DNA of 64,000 bases from Monoplex corrugatus (Eukaryota > Mollusca > Gastropoda > Littorinimorpha > Ranellidae): positions 34,522,551 to 34,586,550 of the forward strand of contig JAPXFY010000031.1 in assembly GCA_030674185.1 (NCBI GenBank). The letters are read 5' to 3'. Both the position numbers and the translations under genes were made by a program. The notes below the pieces were generated by a model. The model was given only the letters and a program-made list of their open reading frames with translations, did no database searches and was not told the origin of the DNA. Each line of letters opens with the position of its first letter. The stretch's first letter is position 1. Shown one piece after another: positions 48,480 to 60,171 of this stretch.

Positions 48480-48789
48480 CGTATATACTTATTACATATA
48501 CATACATGTATCAACATTGTCAAAACAATACCATGCAGATGTATAAGATTTACCACAAGTACACTGCATCTACATTTCAGACAGATGATATGCGCCAAGT
48601 TAATGGTACCGATGATCAAGTCAAACATTTGCAATCAGTGCTTTATAGAAGGATCAGTCAGTTTGAAATCTATTGTAGTTCGTATTCATAATTGACACAT
48701 GTTTTTCGATATTGTATACACTTTTCAAGTATCTCCAGAACGAATTAATTGTCTTTGTGTTTACATTTATAGATGTAGGACTTGGCTTG

Positions 48790-49440
48790 CAGCAAAATGA
48801 AGTTAAGTATCAGATCTGATTTAAGAAGTCTGTCGTATCCAAATATAATACGATCTTTTCATAAAACCTCACTGAGGTGGCATTGTCACAGAGATTATTG
48901 ATAGTTACTTTTGGAGCTGTTGCTCTTGTTCACGTTTTCTTCAGTAAGATTCAATAGCCTGCAACACTCTGGTGTAGGTTACAAAGTTTGTGTTAATTGC
49001 ATATTTGTTTTTAAAACTCACAAATGACATAGATGTGCCATCCGGATTTATAACATTCTTGACAAAGCATACTCCCTTATTCACCCAATTCTAATAGCAG
49101 AAAACTTTGTTTTCTGTATCTATATTGTCGTCACAAAATATTGGTTCTACAAGAAAACTCTTGCCAGACTCGTTATATGCACACAGGACATTTTTCGAAA
49201 ATGAGTTTGTATCAGCAAACTGTTGTACTGGGAGATTAGAACTTAAGCGTTCTAACAATGCCATTCTATTGCATGAAGATGTGTGTACATTTTTCTTCTA
49301 TGAGTGGTGTTTTGAAGCTTTCTTATCCAAGTCAGTTTTAATGCGTAAAGATATTTCCTTATGTCAGGTATTCCAAGACCACCATTCTCAACATATTTAA
49401 CGTTTGCTTTTCTGTTGATCTCGTCTCTTTTCCATACCAC
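48790..49440 (-). mobile_element. L1/Tx1 LINE 3' part in P450 intron 1
   Basis: The minus strand carries NGGLGIPDIRKYLYALKLTW (49,440-49,320) and, further on, WVNKGVCF and NPDGTSMSFVSF segments in shifted frames (about 49,110-49,000). This is the C-terminal region typical of L1/Tx1 ORF2 proteins. It is broken by stops. Confidence 0.6.
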
Positions 49441-49680
49441 ACAAATTCAAATATTGCATATTGCTGAGCGTGCATGCTGAATGGTTTTATGTTTCTCTAA
49501 GTCAGCCACTGACATGTTTCCAGATCTGTTAGTGCATATTTGATATTTGGATGTATGCATACATGAAGATGGTTTAGACACTGACAGGTGACAGCACACA
49601 TGCTGACCTGGGAGATAAGAGAAAAAAAACATCTCTATCCTTTACCACCAAGCATAAATATCCAAGAAGACTTCATCTAT
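49430..49680 (-). mobile_element. SINE remnant
   Basis: The minus strand contains GGTGGTAAAGGATAGAGATG, CTCCCAGGTCAGCATGTGTG and ACATGTCAGTGGCTGAC in the same order as the SINE at 15.1-16.3 kb. It holds one copy of the segment that is amplified there. The tRNA head is missing. Confidence 0.55.
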
Positions 49681-49775
49681 TTGATTGTCGATTGTCAGAA
49701 CATCCAATGAGCACGGTAAGGATCCTGTTCAAGCCGTGTCAGTACTCAGTGGCTTATGGACACACGACATTTTGA

Positions 49776-50765
49776 AAACAGCCAGCATTCCAACTGCTGG
49801 ACAAGGAAACATGATGACCATCAGACAGGTGTAACAAAAAGCATGAAAACAGCCAGCATTCCAACTGCTGGACAAGGAAACATGATGACCATCAGGGCAG
49901 GTGTAACAAAAAGCATGAAAACAGCCAGCATTCAACTGCTGGACAAGGGAAAACATGATGACCATCAGGGCAGGTGTAACAAAAAGCATGAAAACAGCCA
50001 GCATTCTAACTGTTGGACAAGGAAACATGATGACCATCAGGACAGGTTTAACAAAAGCATGAAAACAGCCAGCATTCTAACTGTTGGACAAAGGAAACAT
50101 GATGACCATCAGGACAGGTTTAACAAAAAGCATGAAAACAGCCAGCATTCTAACTGTTGGACAAGGAAACATGATGACCATCAGGACAGGTTTAACAAAA
50201 AGCATGAAAACAGCCAGCATTCCAACTGCTGGACAAGGAAACATGATGACCATCAGGGCAGGTGTAACAAAAAGCATGAAAACAGCCAGCATTCTAACTG
50301 TTGGACAAGGAAACATGATGACCATCAGGGCAGGTTTAACAAAAAGCATGAAAACAGCCAGCATTCTAACTGTTGGACAAGGAAACATGATGACCATCAG
50401 GGCAGGTTTAACAAAAAGCATGAAAACAGCCAGCATTCCAACTGCTGGACAAGGAAACATGATGACCATCAGGGCAGGTTTAACAAAAAGCATGAAAACA
50501 GCCAGCATTCCAACTGCTGGACAAGGAAACATGATGACCATCAGGGCAGGTTTAACAAAAAGCATGAAAACAGCCAGCATTCCAACTGCTGGACAAGGAA
50601 ACATGATGACCATCAGGCAGTTTAACAAAAAGCATGAAAACAGCCAGCATTCCAACTGCTGGACAAGGAACATGATGACCATCAGGCAGGTTTAACAAAA
50701 AGCATGAAACAGCCAGCATTCCAACTGCTGGACAAGGAAACATGATGACCATCAGGCAGTTTAAT
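49776..50765. repeat. 72-bp minisatellite, about 14 units, in P450 intron 1
   Basis: The unit contains AACAGCCAGCATTCCAACTG, CTGGACAAGGAAACATGATG and ACCATCAGGGCAGGTTTAAC. Period 72, a multiple of three, leaves several frames open (up to 289 codons) without any gene signature. Confidence 0.92.
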
Positions 50766-50899
50766 AAAAGCATAAAAAATACCGACCGTTCACATGAGAG
50801 CCCGTCAGTCTTGTAGCAAGAAACTGTAAAGCGGACAGCAGCTCTTCCGAGGAGAAGCCCCCCTCCCCTCCCCCCACACCTCGTGCACGTGTTAGGTCT

Positions 50900-51060
50900 T
50901 AAACTCATTACACTTTTAGAGACCAAGCTGCATCTAGGTTGTGTTTTCTGATACCCTTCTGCTGTCGCCATTTTTTCCACCTGGGTTCGAATCTGCATTG
51001 CCAAGGTGGTCGGCGACTTGGGACCAATGACCTGTGTGACAGATGTCTCAACTCTTAGCT
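50900..51060 (+). mobile_element. Possible SINE remnant
   Basis: GGTTCGAATCT at 50,984-50,994 matches a B box. The upstream half is not recognisable as tRNA-like. Confidence 0.25.
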
Positions 51061-51104
51061 ATTGTACAGCTGCTGTATTCAGTGAACTTTTAAGCATTAT
51101 AAAG

Positions 51105-51497
51105 TTCATTTTTCTGCCTCTCATACCAGATCTGGCTGGAACAATTTTCACTCCCTTCTGTCATTGCCTTTAGGGCTCTGGTCTCCTTCTCAGAAATCGT
51201 CAGCTTTTTATAAACTGAAAGGGAGATGTGCTTACCAACCCTCTTGTTCCAACCTTTATAGCAAAATCTTTGGCTTGGAACCCAGATTTCCTCAAGTTTC
51301 CTCAAGAGTGGCATAATTTTCAGTTTCGTAGTTTTTATCTTCCTCCTATTTTCATTCCGCACAATGAGTTCGATCAGAATCATTTGTTTTGTGGAAAAAA
51401 ATGGAGTACCATATCCGGTTTTCTGCCACTCTCGCTGGTGATTTCTGTTTTTTTTTCTTCTGGAAGATCTGCTCTGCACTCTTAGCATATGCACCAT
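51105..51497 (-). other. Unassigned 130-codon open frame
   Basis: An open minus-strand frame contains SLSVYKKLTISEKETRALKA and ENCSSQIWYERQKNEL, with a basic N-terminus (SRSSRRKKNRNHQRE). The ETRALKA...WYER part faintly recalls the N-terminal edge of YqaJ-type exonuclease domains found in some transposons, but only a few residues agree and a stop follows. It sits inside P450 intron 1 among LINE remnants. It is probably a transposon relic; function not assigned. Confidence 0.2.
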
Positions 51498-51619
51498 CCG
51501 GCATTGCTGTTATTCTATTTTTGTTTAAAGCCCAGTTGACTTCGTAGAACCATAAAAATTATTAGGGTTATGACCATTTCAAAACATAGAACACTTCAAC
51601 AGGTAAAAAAGGGAAAAGT

Positions 51620-52960
51620 CAAATAACAAAAAAAGTGTGAATGAACCACAAGTTTAGAGGACCACCACTATCGTTTGGCATGTCTACAAACTTGTTTGGT
51701 TGCCCTGATGTCATTTGTGTACAGGGTGCAGATGAATGGTCAGGTAGAACACGGATGGCTGGGTGTGCATGCTCATCTAGGAACTGGTGCAAGACTGAAT
51801 TGTAGTGACTAGCGGGATCAGTGAAATTTGAAAGAGAGAGAGAGATGATTAACAACTTCAGACGAGAAGGGTTCAGGCTGCAACGGGTCACAGTTTGCTT
51901 CTGGCGTAAAGTTTAGACAGATTAACGAAGAACAACACGGCAAAATGGTCTGAAGGACTAAGACTGATGTAACAAGTTCACCAGTGTTGTGGACGATCAG
52001 CTAGTCAATAATATGACCTTAAATGTGTGTGGGCTAGGCAACAAGCTGAGACAGAGAATGGTTAGTCAGAGATAAACAAAAGCTCTTGGTTTCCCAGTCA
52101 TTTAAACAGTCAAAGTGTACACTGACATCACCAAGAATGACGAGTTTTCCTGATTTTAAAATGTTCTGATCAAAAAAAGTTTCAATTTTTTATGAAACAT
52201 GGAAGGAATTTGATTGCATGGCTTGGAGGACTGTAATTAAAAAAATAACAGACTGACCTGACATACAAAAAACAAACAATAAAAAACAACAACAACAAAA
52301 ACCCAACAACAATGGCTTCAGCGGTTTCAAATGATAGAGTAGAAAACAGAAGTAGTGGACGAAGGACAGAAGATTGATGCACATCTTTATAAACAACAGC
52401 GACTCGACCACCAAGAGAGGATCGAGGGAAGGAACGGAAGTTTTTAACCAGAAGGTGTTTGTGTTTTATTTTTGGCTCATGACCATTTGATTTCAACCAG
52501 ATTTCTGTCAGAAAACCAAACCGATGTTGTTGTTTGTTTTAAAAATAAAGTCGAGATGCAATTAGCTTTTTTCATCACGACGGACAGACTGAACATTGAG
52601 GAACCACACTGCAGACTTGGCAGGAAACACAAAAGAAACAGTGTTAGTTTGAAAAGGATTTGAAGCAGAGCTGGTCGTTTGGTCTGGTGCTCGGAAATTG
52701 AAGCTGAAACCACAAATTATGTTTGTACTTTCAACTACTTCCTGTTCGAGAGCGTTTCTTTGGCAGCTGAAAGCCAGTGTTAAATTCATGCAAACGAGCG
52801 CGTGTGTCAGCTGACAAGCGACCTGGCTTTACTCCTAAAAGTTCAGCGCGAGAGTACGTGATCGGTTTATGGTTAGCGCGCTTAGGTGTGGTCTGCTCTG
52901 CTTGTGATACACTGTATAAGGCTTGAACACGCCATGGATTTTTAAAGAAATCCATGTAAA
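51620..52960 (-). mobile_element. CR1-type LINE endonuclease remnant
   Basis: Minus-strand pieces in shifting frames read LNVQSVRRD, FLTEIWLKSNGHEPK (about 52,500), FRSFPRSSLGGRVAVVYKD (about 52,420), SFETAEAIVVGF, a GDFNVHF-like block (about 52,130) and SHYNSVLHQFLDEHAHP (about 51,800). The order matches a CR1 endonuclease domain. No open frame survives. Confidence 0.6.
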
Positions 52961-53459
52961 CAATGGCAGAAGGTTCGGAAATTTGGAACTTGCCATTTGT
53001 GTCGAAAAGAAAACGTACCGCAGATGTATCAATGATAGTCGCCCAAGTATAATGCAGTCTGTCATTTTAGACAATCACAAAACTGAAACTTACAAAAAGC
53101 ACTCAAAACTTCCAAACGACAATAACAACACCAGAACTTAAATACACATCTGCCTACTAGGTCTTGTGACCCTTGACCTTGGAATAGGGCACAGGTGCTT
53201 TGGACTGCCTCCAACACTGACAGAAGCTTTGCATCTAACTGACCAGCTGCCGTCCATCTCAATCGGGACAACCCCTGGACAATAAGGTGCTGACAAACTC
53301 ATTTACCATGGCTGACTGAAAACTGTTGGACAGATATGACAAAAACGAAGAAAGAGCATTCTCTGCCTGCATCAAAGGGTGCTTAAGGTTTAGAATTGAA
53401 TGAAAAGCAGAGAGCCACCACTACACCAGGCATACCACAAAGAATGAAGAAGAAACCAC
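52961..53459. other. P450 intron 1, no recognised feature
   Basis: Unique sequence between the CR1 remnant and the decayed LINE. Confidence 0.45.
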
Positions 53460-56330
53460 AAGTTATGGGACTGGCAATGTCAAGATTATGTGCCTAGACC
53501 TCTCAGACAACCTGCAGTAGATCAATGACAACAACAAAACACAATCATCGACTCTGAGCTGACGACACTGGACATTGACATCAGCACTGCAGGAGAGCAG
53601 GCTTGCTGCACACAGCATGCCAACGGAGAAGGACCATACCTTGTTCTGGCGGGGCAGACACCCTAAGGAACATCGCTTTGACAGCGTCGACTTTTCAGCT
53701 AAGGATGCCATGTTATACATGATACATCCTCCCGGTGGTGGTTCAGAATGCATCCTTTCCTTCAGCCTCTCAACACATCTGGCAAAGTGGACATTCTGAG
53801 TGTCTACACCCCAGCACTATGCTCACCTTAAGGAGGAAAAGATCATTTCTCAGAAGACGTCGATGCTGCCATCAGTACGATTCCAGTATCTGAGTACATC
53901 ATTCTGCTCGGTGATTTCAATGTAAGGTCTGATCGGATCGCAGTTCATGGACAGACAGTCTCAGACTCGTCGGTGTCGGCAAGATGAACAACAATGGAAA
54001 GGACTGCTGGACAGGATCAGGGACTGTTTCTACTGCAAGCTGTGCATAACCAACACGCTCTACAAGACAAAGCCTGGAGACGCCCACGACTCGGCATTGT
54101 CATCAGCAGGACATGATCATCACCAGGAGAGCTGCCTTCAACAGTGTGCTCCTCACACACAGCTTCCCCATGCTGACTGCGACACGGACCAGACCATGGT
54201 GTACAGTAAAGTTCCACTGACTTCAAAGAGGATTCCACATGAAGCCAAAAAGATGCCCACACTTCAGCACCGCTAGGGAGCCAACCCACAGCTTTGCATA
54301 GAACTCAGTGAGCAGATGGACCAGCTTTCAAAGTAAATGCTACCACAACCAACGAGGAGAGATAGCAATTCATTTTAGACAACATCTGTAACACCAGCGC
54401 GGCATCCATTGGCAGAAATAGAGGAAAACACTCAGACTGGTTTGAGCCCATCTGTTTGAGATGGAACCTATCATCAATGACTGAGAACAGCAAGACCATG
54501 CCAAGCAGACGGAGAGTTGGGCCAGCACTACCAGAACATGTACGCCATTGAGACCATGGTCACTGAGTCAGACTTTGCCATGATCCCCATTATGTCTGTC
54601 ATCAGTGAGCTGAACCTGCCTTTGGCAAACGACGAACTCAACACGGCCATTACTCTCTTGCTCACGGTAAGGCACCCGGCAAAGCCGACATCCCCCCATA
54701 AATGATTCAGTGCAGGAAATCATTTACTGAACCATCTTCATGAGCTACTCGGCCAGTGCTGAGCAGAAGGAACAGTTTCCCAAGACATACGGCACGCAAA
54801 CATGGTCACGCTGTAAAAATAAAGAAAACATAGGGATTGTGATAACTACCTTGGCATATCACTGCTTATCACCACTTGAAAGGTTTTTGCCTCAGTGTTT
54901 CTAGCATTTGCAGTTCCAAGGCAGAGAGATCCACCATTGACATGAATTCTCGCGCAGAGCAGCCACTGAAGAAAAAGCAGTGGAATGAAGGCAGCCTTTA
55001 TACATTGCTTTCACCGACCTGACCAACACTTTTGACCTGTCCAGGATCTCTTGACATTCCTGGAGATCAGATGCCCACCGAAGCTGCTGAATCTCCTACT
55101 CTCTTTTCATGACGGCATGCAGGTGACAGTTTCAGTTTGACGGATCATCATCAGAGCCATTTCCCATTCAGATCAGAGCCATTTCCCATTCAGAGTGGAA
55201 TGAAGCAGACTGTCTCACCCCGATGCCTTCTCTCTCGTACTGTCGACGTTTTCATAGCATCTGATGACGCAATGTACATACACGCTGGTCCCACGGCAAG
55301 CTTTTCAACGTTGCTCCTTTCTGGACAAAGACCGAAGTGTGTCGAGCCCTGTTTGGGAGATACTCTTCGCTGCTGTTGCTGCTTTGACGCATCACACACA
55401 GTCTGGTCTCTCGGCTTTTTGGCACCTGCTTACCAAGAGTTTAGCCTCGTCATCAGTCCGAAAAAGAGAAATATTGCGCCAAAAGGTCAGCAAAGTTCCA
55501 GGCATCACTATCGACGATCAGATCCTGCAAGTGGCAGATGATTTCACTACACAGGGTCGGCAGCCTCCAGCAACCTGTCTCTCGACCCAAAGCTCAACGA
55601 GCAAATAGGGAAATGCAGTCGCTGCCATGACCAACCTTGACCAAGAGAGTATTGGAAATAACAATAAGAAAATAACAAACTCACCACAGCTGCCAAGATT
55701 AGAGTGAACAAAGCCTGCATATTGATTACTCTATTTTACGGCAGCCAGAGCAGGGCAACCTCTATGAGTCAAGAGCACCATCTCGTTAGCTTCCACCTGT
55801 TGTGCTTGTGCCGGATTCTAGGCATTGTCTGGAAGGACCTTGTGTCAAACAGGACATCCTTGACCAGGCAGGTATGCCAATCATGTATGGCTTCTTCAAA
55901 TAGCGATGACACAGGCTTGACCATGCCTCCCGCATGCAGAAGGGCCGTATTCCGAAAGATGTCTTGTTCGGACACCTTGCTGCAGAATCCTGGCTCACAG
56001 GGCGCCCACTGCTGCAAGACAGGAACATCTACGACGTGACATGAAGCCTGCTGATATGAGTGGGCACACTGAAATAGAGATAGCAGCATATCGTTGTTCC
56101 TGGCACCAGACTGTACACGCAGATATCTCCACTGAAACGACTGTTGTCGTTGTCATACAGGACAGACAGAAGGAAAACTGGGACAGCGACCACCCAGCCA
56201 CAGACATCAGCCTTCGTGTTCAGAAGCTGCGCCAAGGACTGCCACCCACACAATCGACTCGTTCAGCCACAGAGGACATGTTCTACACCCAGCGGAATCT
56301 TCAACCAGGCGCCTCCATTGCTTAATCGGA
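53460..56330 (+). mobile_element. Full-length but decayed zinc-knuckle LINE in P450 intron 1
   Basis: This is the same family as 30.2-34.1 kb, in the opposite orientation. The + strand shows endonuclease remnants (LFWRGRHPKEHRFDSVDFSA at about 53,640; the ADCDTDQTMVYSKVPLT region at about 54,190), faint reverse transcriptase remnants (54,500-55,600), LLCLCRILGIVWKDLVSN (about 55,810) and a C-terminal CxxC...C pattern near 56,205-56,270 corresponding to the zinc knuckle of the family. It is riddled with stops and shifts. It is older than the 30-kb copy. Confidence 0.65.
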
Positions 56331-56449
56331 CAGACTAAACCGTCAAATAGATACACAGGTGCATAGATATGTAGGTAGGCTGTATGTGTATGTGCAAATG
56401 TGTGCGTGCACGCGTGCGCGCGCGCAGTACATAAGTGCCAATCATCTGA

Positions 56450-56850
56450 TAATGTTGATACTGATATTGTTGTTGCTGCTGTCTGATGATGATGAGGGTG
56501 ATAACATTGATGGTAATAATGAAACATTGATGATAAGGATGATAAATATGATGATGATAATGATGATATGATGATGGTGAAGAGACGGAGGAGGATTGTC
56601 ATGATGATGACGACGACGACGACGACGAAGAAGAAGAAGAAGAAGAAGATGATGATGATGATGATAATTATGATGATGATGATGAATATGATGATGCTGT
56701 TGGTGATGACGGTATTGCTGCTGTTGTGTCCTTATTGCTCATGAAAAAGGCGATGATAATGATGACGGTGATGATGATAGTGATGATGATATTTATCGAT
56801 GTTGTAGTACTACTGGTGATACTGATGACGACGATACTGATGGAGATAAT
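56450..56850. repeat. GAT/GAC/GAA-rich triplet tract before P450 exon 2
   Basis: Degenerate (GAT)n with a pure GAC/GAA run at 56,607-56,650. It ends about 20 bases before the exon acceptor. Confidence 0.85.
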
Positions 56851-56868
56851 AACGAATGGCGTTTTCAG

Positions 56869-56997
56869 GTGGGGAATATGTTCTCAATCAACCCCAGTGA
56901 TATTCTGGCCCAGCTGAAGAAATGGCACGAGCAGTATGGCGATGTATTTACTATCCGGATTGGCTCAAAGTATATGATTGTTATCAACTCTTACAAG
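56869..56997 (+). CDS. Cytochrome P450 (clan 2) coding exon 2
   Basis: This exon codes for residues 46-88. It opens with VGNMFSINP, which completes the LPV/VGN motif that straddles the intron, and continues with LKKWHEQYGDVFTIRIGSK, the helix A and beta-1 region of CYP2-type enzymes. The acceptor is GTTTTCAG at 56,861-56,868 and the donor is AAG/GTCAGT at 56,997-56,998. Both junctions are phase 0, so the frame joins exon 1 cleanly over 43 codons with no stop. The exon end corresponds to the first coding intron of vertebrate CYP2 genes (recalled family knowledge), so the exon 1/2 intron is an extra one. A GAT-rich tract lies upstream and a GT repeat begins about 35 bases after the donor. Confidence 0.9.
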
Positions 56998-57031
56998 GTC
57001 AGTCTGTGTCGTTGTGCACGCGGGCGTGGTG

Positions 57032-57146
57032 GTGTGTGTGTGTGTGTGTGTGTGTGTGGTTTTGTGTGTATGTGTGTGTTTGTGTGTGCGTGTGTGTGTG
57101 TGTGCGTGTGTGTGTTTGTGTGTGTGTGTGTGTACGTGTGTGTGTT
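57032..57146. repeat. (GT)n tract next to the P450 exon 2 donor
   Basis: Interrupted GT repeat beginning about 35 bases after the donor. Confidence 0.9.
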
Positions 57147-57799
57147 TTTGTGACTTCCACCACGAAATCAATCTTAACTAGCATTTTGGACTAGCATTTT
57201 GGACATTTGAGATATACATATCACTGGAAAGTGTATATTCTGCTGATTATTTCAGTATTTGAATAAAGCTTGTACTGAAAAAATGTAGAAGTTATGTATG
57301 TTTAAAGTCATTAAGTTGTATGACGGCCATTTTGAGAAAATGGACTCTAAATGTTTTGTGTGCTCTCCTACACATTTTCCTTAAATTTCTTTATTTGGTG
57401 GGTTTGACCCAGTTTGTTTCTAATTTTCGCTGTCATTATCTGAAAGATGCACCAAAGAGCTTTCCATCAGTATATTACATGTGCAGGTACTGTACAGGTT
57501 ACAGTTCATAGCTGCTGCGATCAGTGCATTAAAATACCGATTTAAATTGATTAAAAATATTTTTTCAAGAAAAAAATTTCTGTGGGGGATAGATTATTGT
57601 CTACAGAAATCAATTTTGAGAAAAAGTCAAAACAACCCAGATAGACCTTCAGTCACCTTTTCAACTCCTAGTGCTGTTCGACTGACTGCGAGTTAAGACT
57701 GATTTCGTGGTGGGAGGTCACATTTGTGTATATATGTATTTGTGTGTGTGTGTGTTTGTGTATATATGTATATTTCCCTTTGCATACACAGCGAAGAAG
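57147..57799. other. P450 intron 2, no recognised feature
   Basis: AT-rich unique sequence with a short TG run at 57,726-57,770. Confidence 0.5.
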
Positions 57800-60160
57800 A
57801 AAACATCGGAGCAAAACACAGACAACACAAAAGAAGATAAACCACCGAAACATATACAACACAATGTTGCACAACACAGCTGAACCTGGCAGTACACAGC
57901 ACAATACAGCACAACACAGCACAACGCAACGCAACGCAATACGGCATAGCGCCATATAACACAACAAAGAACAACACAACGCAACACAACACAACACAAC
58001 ACAAAACAGTACAACACAACACAAAGCAGCACAACATAACACAACACAGTACAACGTAACACAACACAGTACAATGTAACACCATATAAAACCACAAGAA
58101 CAACACAGCAGAAAACAGCAGAACACAGCACAACACAACACGACACGACACGACACGACACGACGCGACACAACTCGACACGACACGACACGACAGCACA
58201 GCACAGCACAGAACAGCGCGACACAACACAACACAACACAACACAACACAACACAACACAACACAACACAACACAACACAACACAACACAACACAACACA
58301 ACACAACACAACACAACACAACACAACACAACACAACACAACACAACACAGCACAGCACAGCACAGCAGCGCAACGCGACGCCACACCACACCACACCAC
58401 ACCACACCACACCACACCACACCACACCAAACCACACCACACCACACCACACCATACCAAACAACACAGTAGCATAATACACCACACCACACAACACAGT
58501 AGCATAATACACCACACCACACAACACAGTAGCATAATACACCACACAACACAGTAGCATAATACACCACACCACACAACACAGTAGCATAATACACCAC
58601 ACAACACAGTAGCATAATACACCACACCACACAACACAGTAGCATAATACACCACACAACACAGTAGCATAATACACCACATCACACAACACAGTGGCAT
58701 AATACACCACACAACACAGTAGCATAATACACCACACCAATACACCACACCACACAACACAGTAGCATAATACACCACACCACACAACACAGTAGCATAA
58801 TACACCACACCACCACACAACAGCAGCATAATACACCACACCACACAAAACAGTAGCATAATACACCACATAACATCACACAACACAGTAGCATAATACA
58901 CCACACCACACTACACAGTAGCATAATACACCACACTACACAGTAGCATATACACCACACTACACAGTAGCATAATACACCACACAACACAGTAGCATGA
59001 TACACCACACCACACTACACAGTAGCATAATACACCACACCACACAGCACAGTAGCATGATACATCACACCACACAACACAGTAGCATAATACACCACAC
59101 AACACAGCACAGTAGCATAATACACCACACCACACAACACAGTAGCATAATACGCCACACTACACAGTAGCATAATACACCACACAACACCACACAGCAC
59201 AGTAGCATAATACACCACACAACACCACACAGCACAGTATCATAATACACCACACCAAACAACAGTAGCATAATACACCACACCACACTACACAGTAGCA
59301 TAATACACCACACAACACCACACTACACAGTAGCATAATACACCACACAACACCACACAACACTTTAGTATAATACACCACACCGCACTACACATTAACA
59401 TAATACACAACACCAAACAACACTAGTATAATACACCACACCACACAACACATTAGCATAATACACCACACCACACAACACATTAACATAATACACAACA
59501 CCAAAGAACACAGTAGCATAATACACCACACAACACCACACAACACAGTAGCATAATACACCACACCACACTACACAGTAGCATAATACACCACACAACA
59601 CCACACAACACATTAGTATAATACACCTCACCACACAACACAGTAGCATAATACACCACACCACACAACACAGTAGCATAATACACCACACAACACCACA
59701 CAACACAGTAGCATGATACACCACACCACACTACACATTGACATAATACACCACACCACACTACACATTGACATAATACACCACACCAAACAACACAGTA
59801 GCATAATACACCACACAACACCACACAACACAGCATAATACACAGCACCAAACAACACAGTAGCATAATACACCACACCACACCACACAACACAGTAGCA
59901 TAATACACCACAACATAACAGAACGAAGCGCAGCACATTCAAGCACAACACAACACAACACAATCCACCAGAACCAACAGAACAAAACAGCACAGCACAA
60001 TACAACACAGCACAACATAACACAACATAGCATAACACAGCACAACACAGAACAGCACAACAAAGCACAATACAGCACAGCATAACACAACACAGCACAA
60101 CATAACACAGAACAGCACAACAAAGCACAACACTGCACAACAGAGCACAACACAACACTG
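57800..60160. repeat. Pentanucleotide (ACACA/AACAC-type) satellite with nested 25/30-bp units, in P450 intron 2
   Basis: 57,840-58,450 is mostly ACAAC/ACACC pentamers. 58,450-59,930 is built of CAGTAGCATAATACACCACA plus one or two further ACCAC/ACAAC pentamers, giving 25- and 30-bp units. 59,930-60,160 returns to simple pentamers. Everything is a multiple of five, so long stop-free frames arise trivially. Confidence 0.9.
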
Positions 60161-60171
60161 ACAAAGGCAAG

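Noticed and set aside
49776..50695. 289-codon repeat protein
   Set aside because: It is open only because the 72-bp unit is a multiple of three; no start context or codon signal, and it is intronic to the P450.
57668..58904. Cys/Val-rich frames of up to 403 codons on the minus strand
   Set aside because: They are translations of the ACACA-type pentanucleotide satellite. A five-base repeat without stops stays open in every frame.
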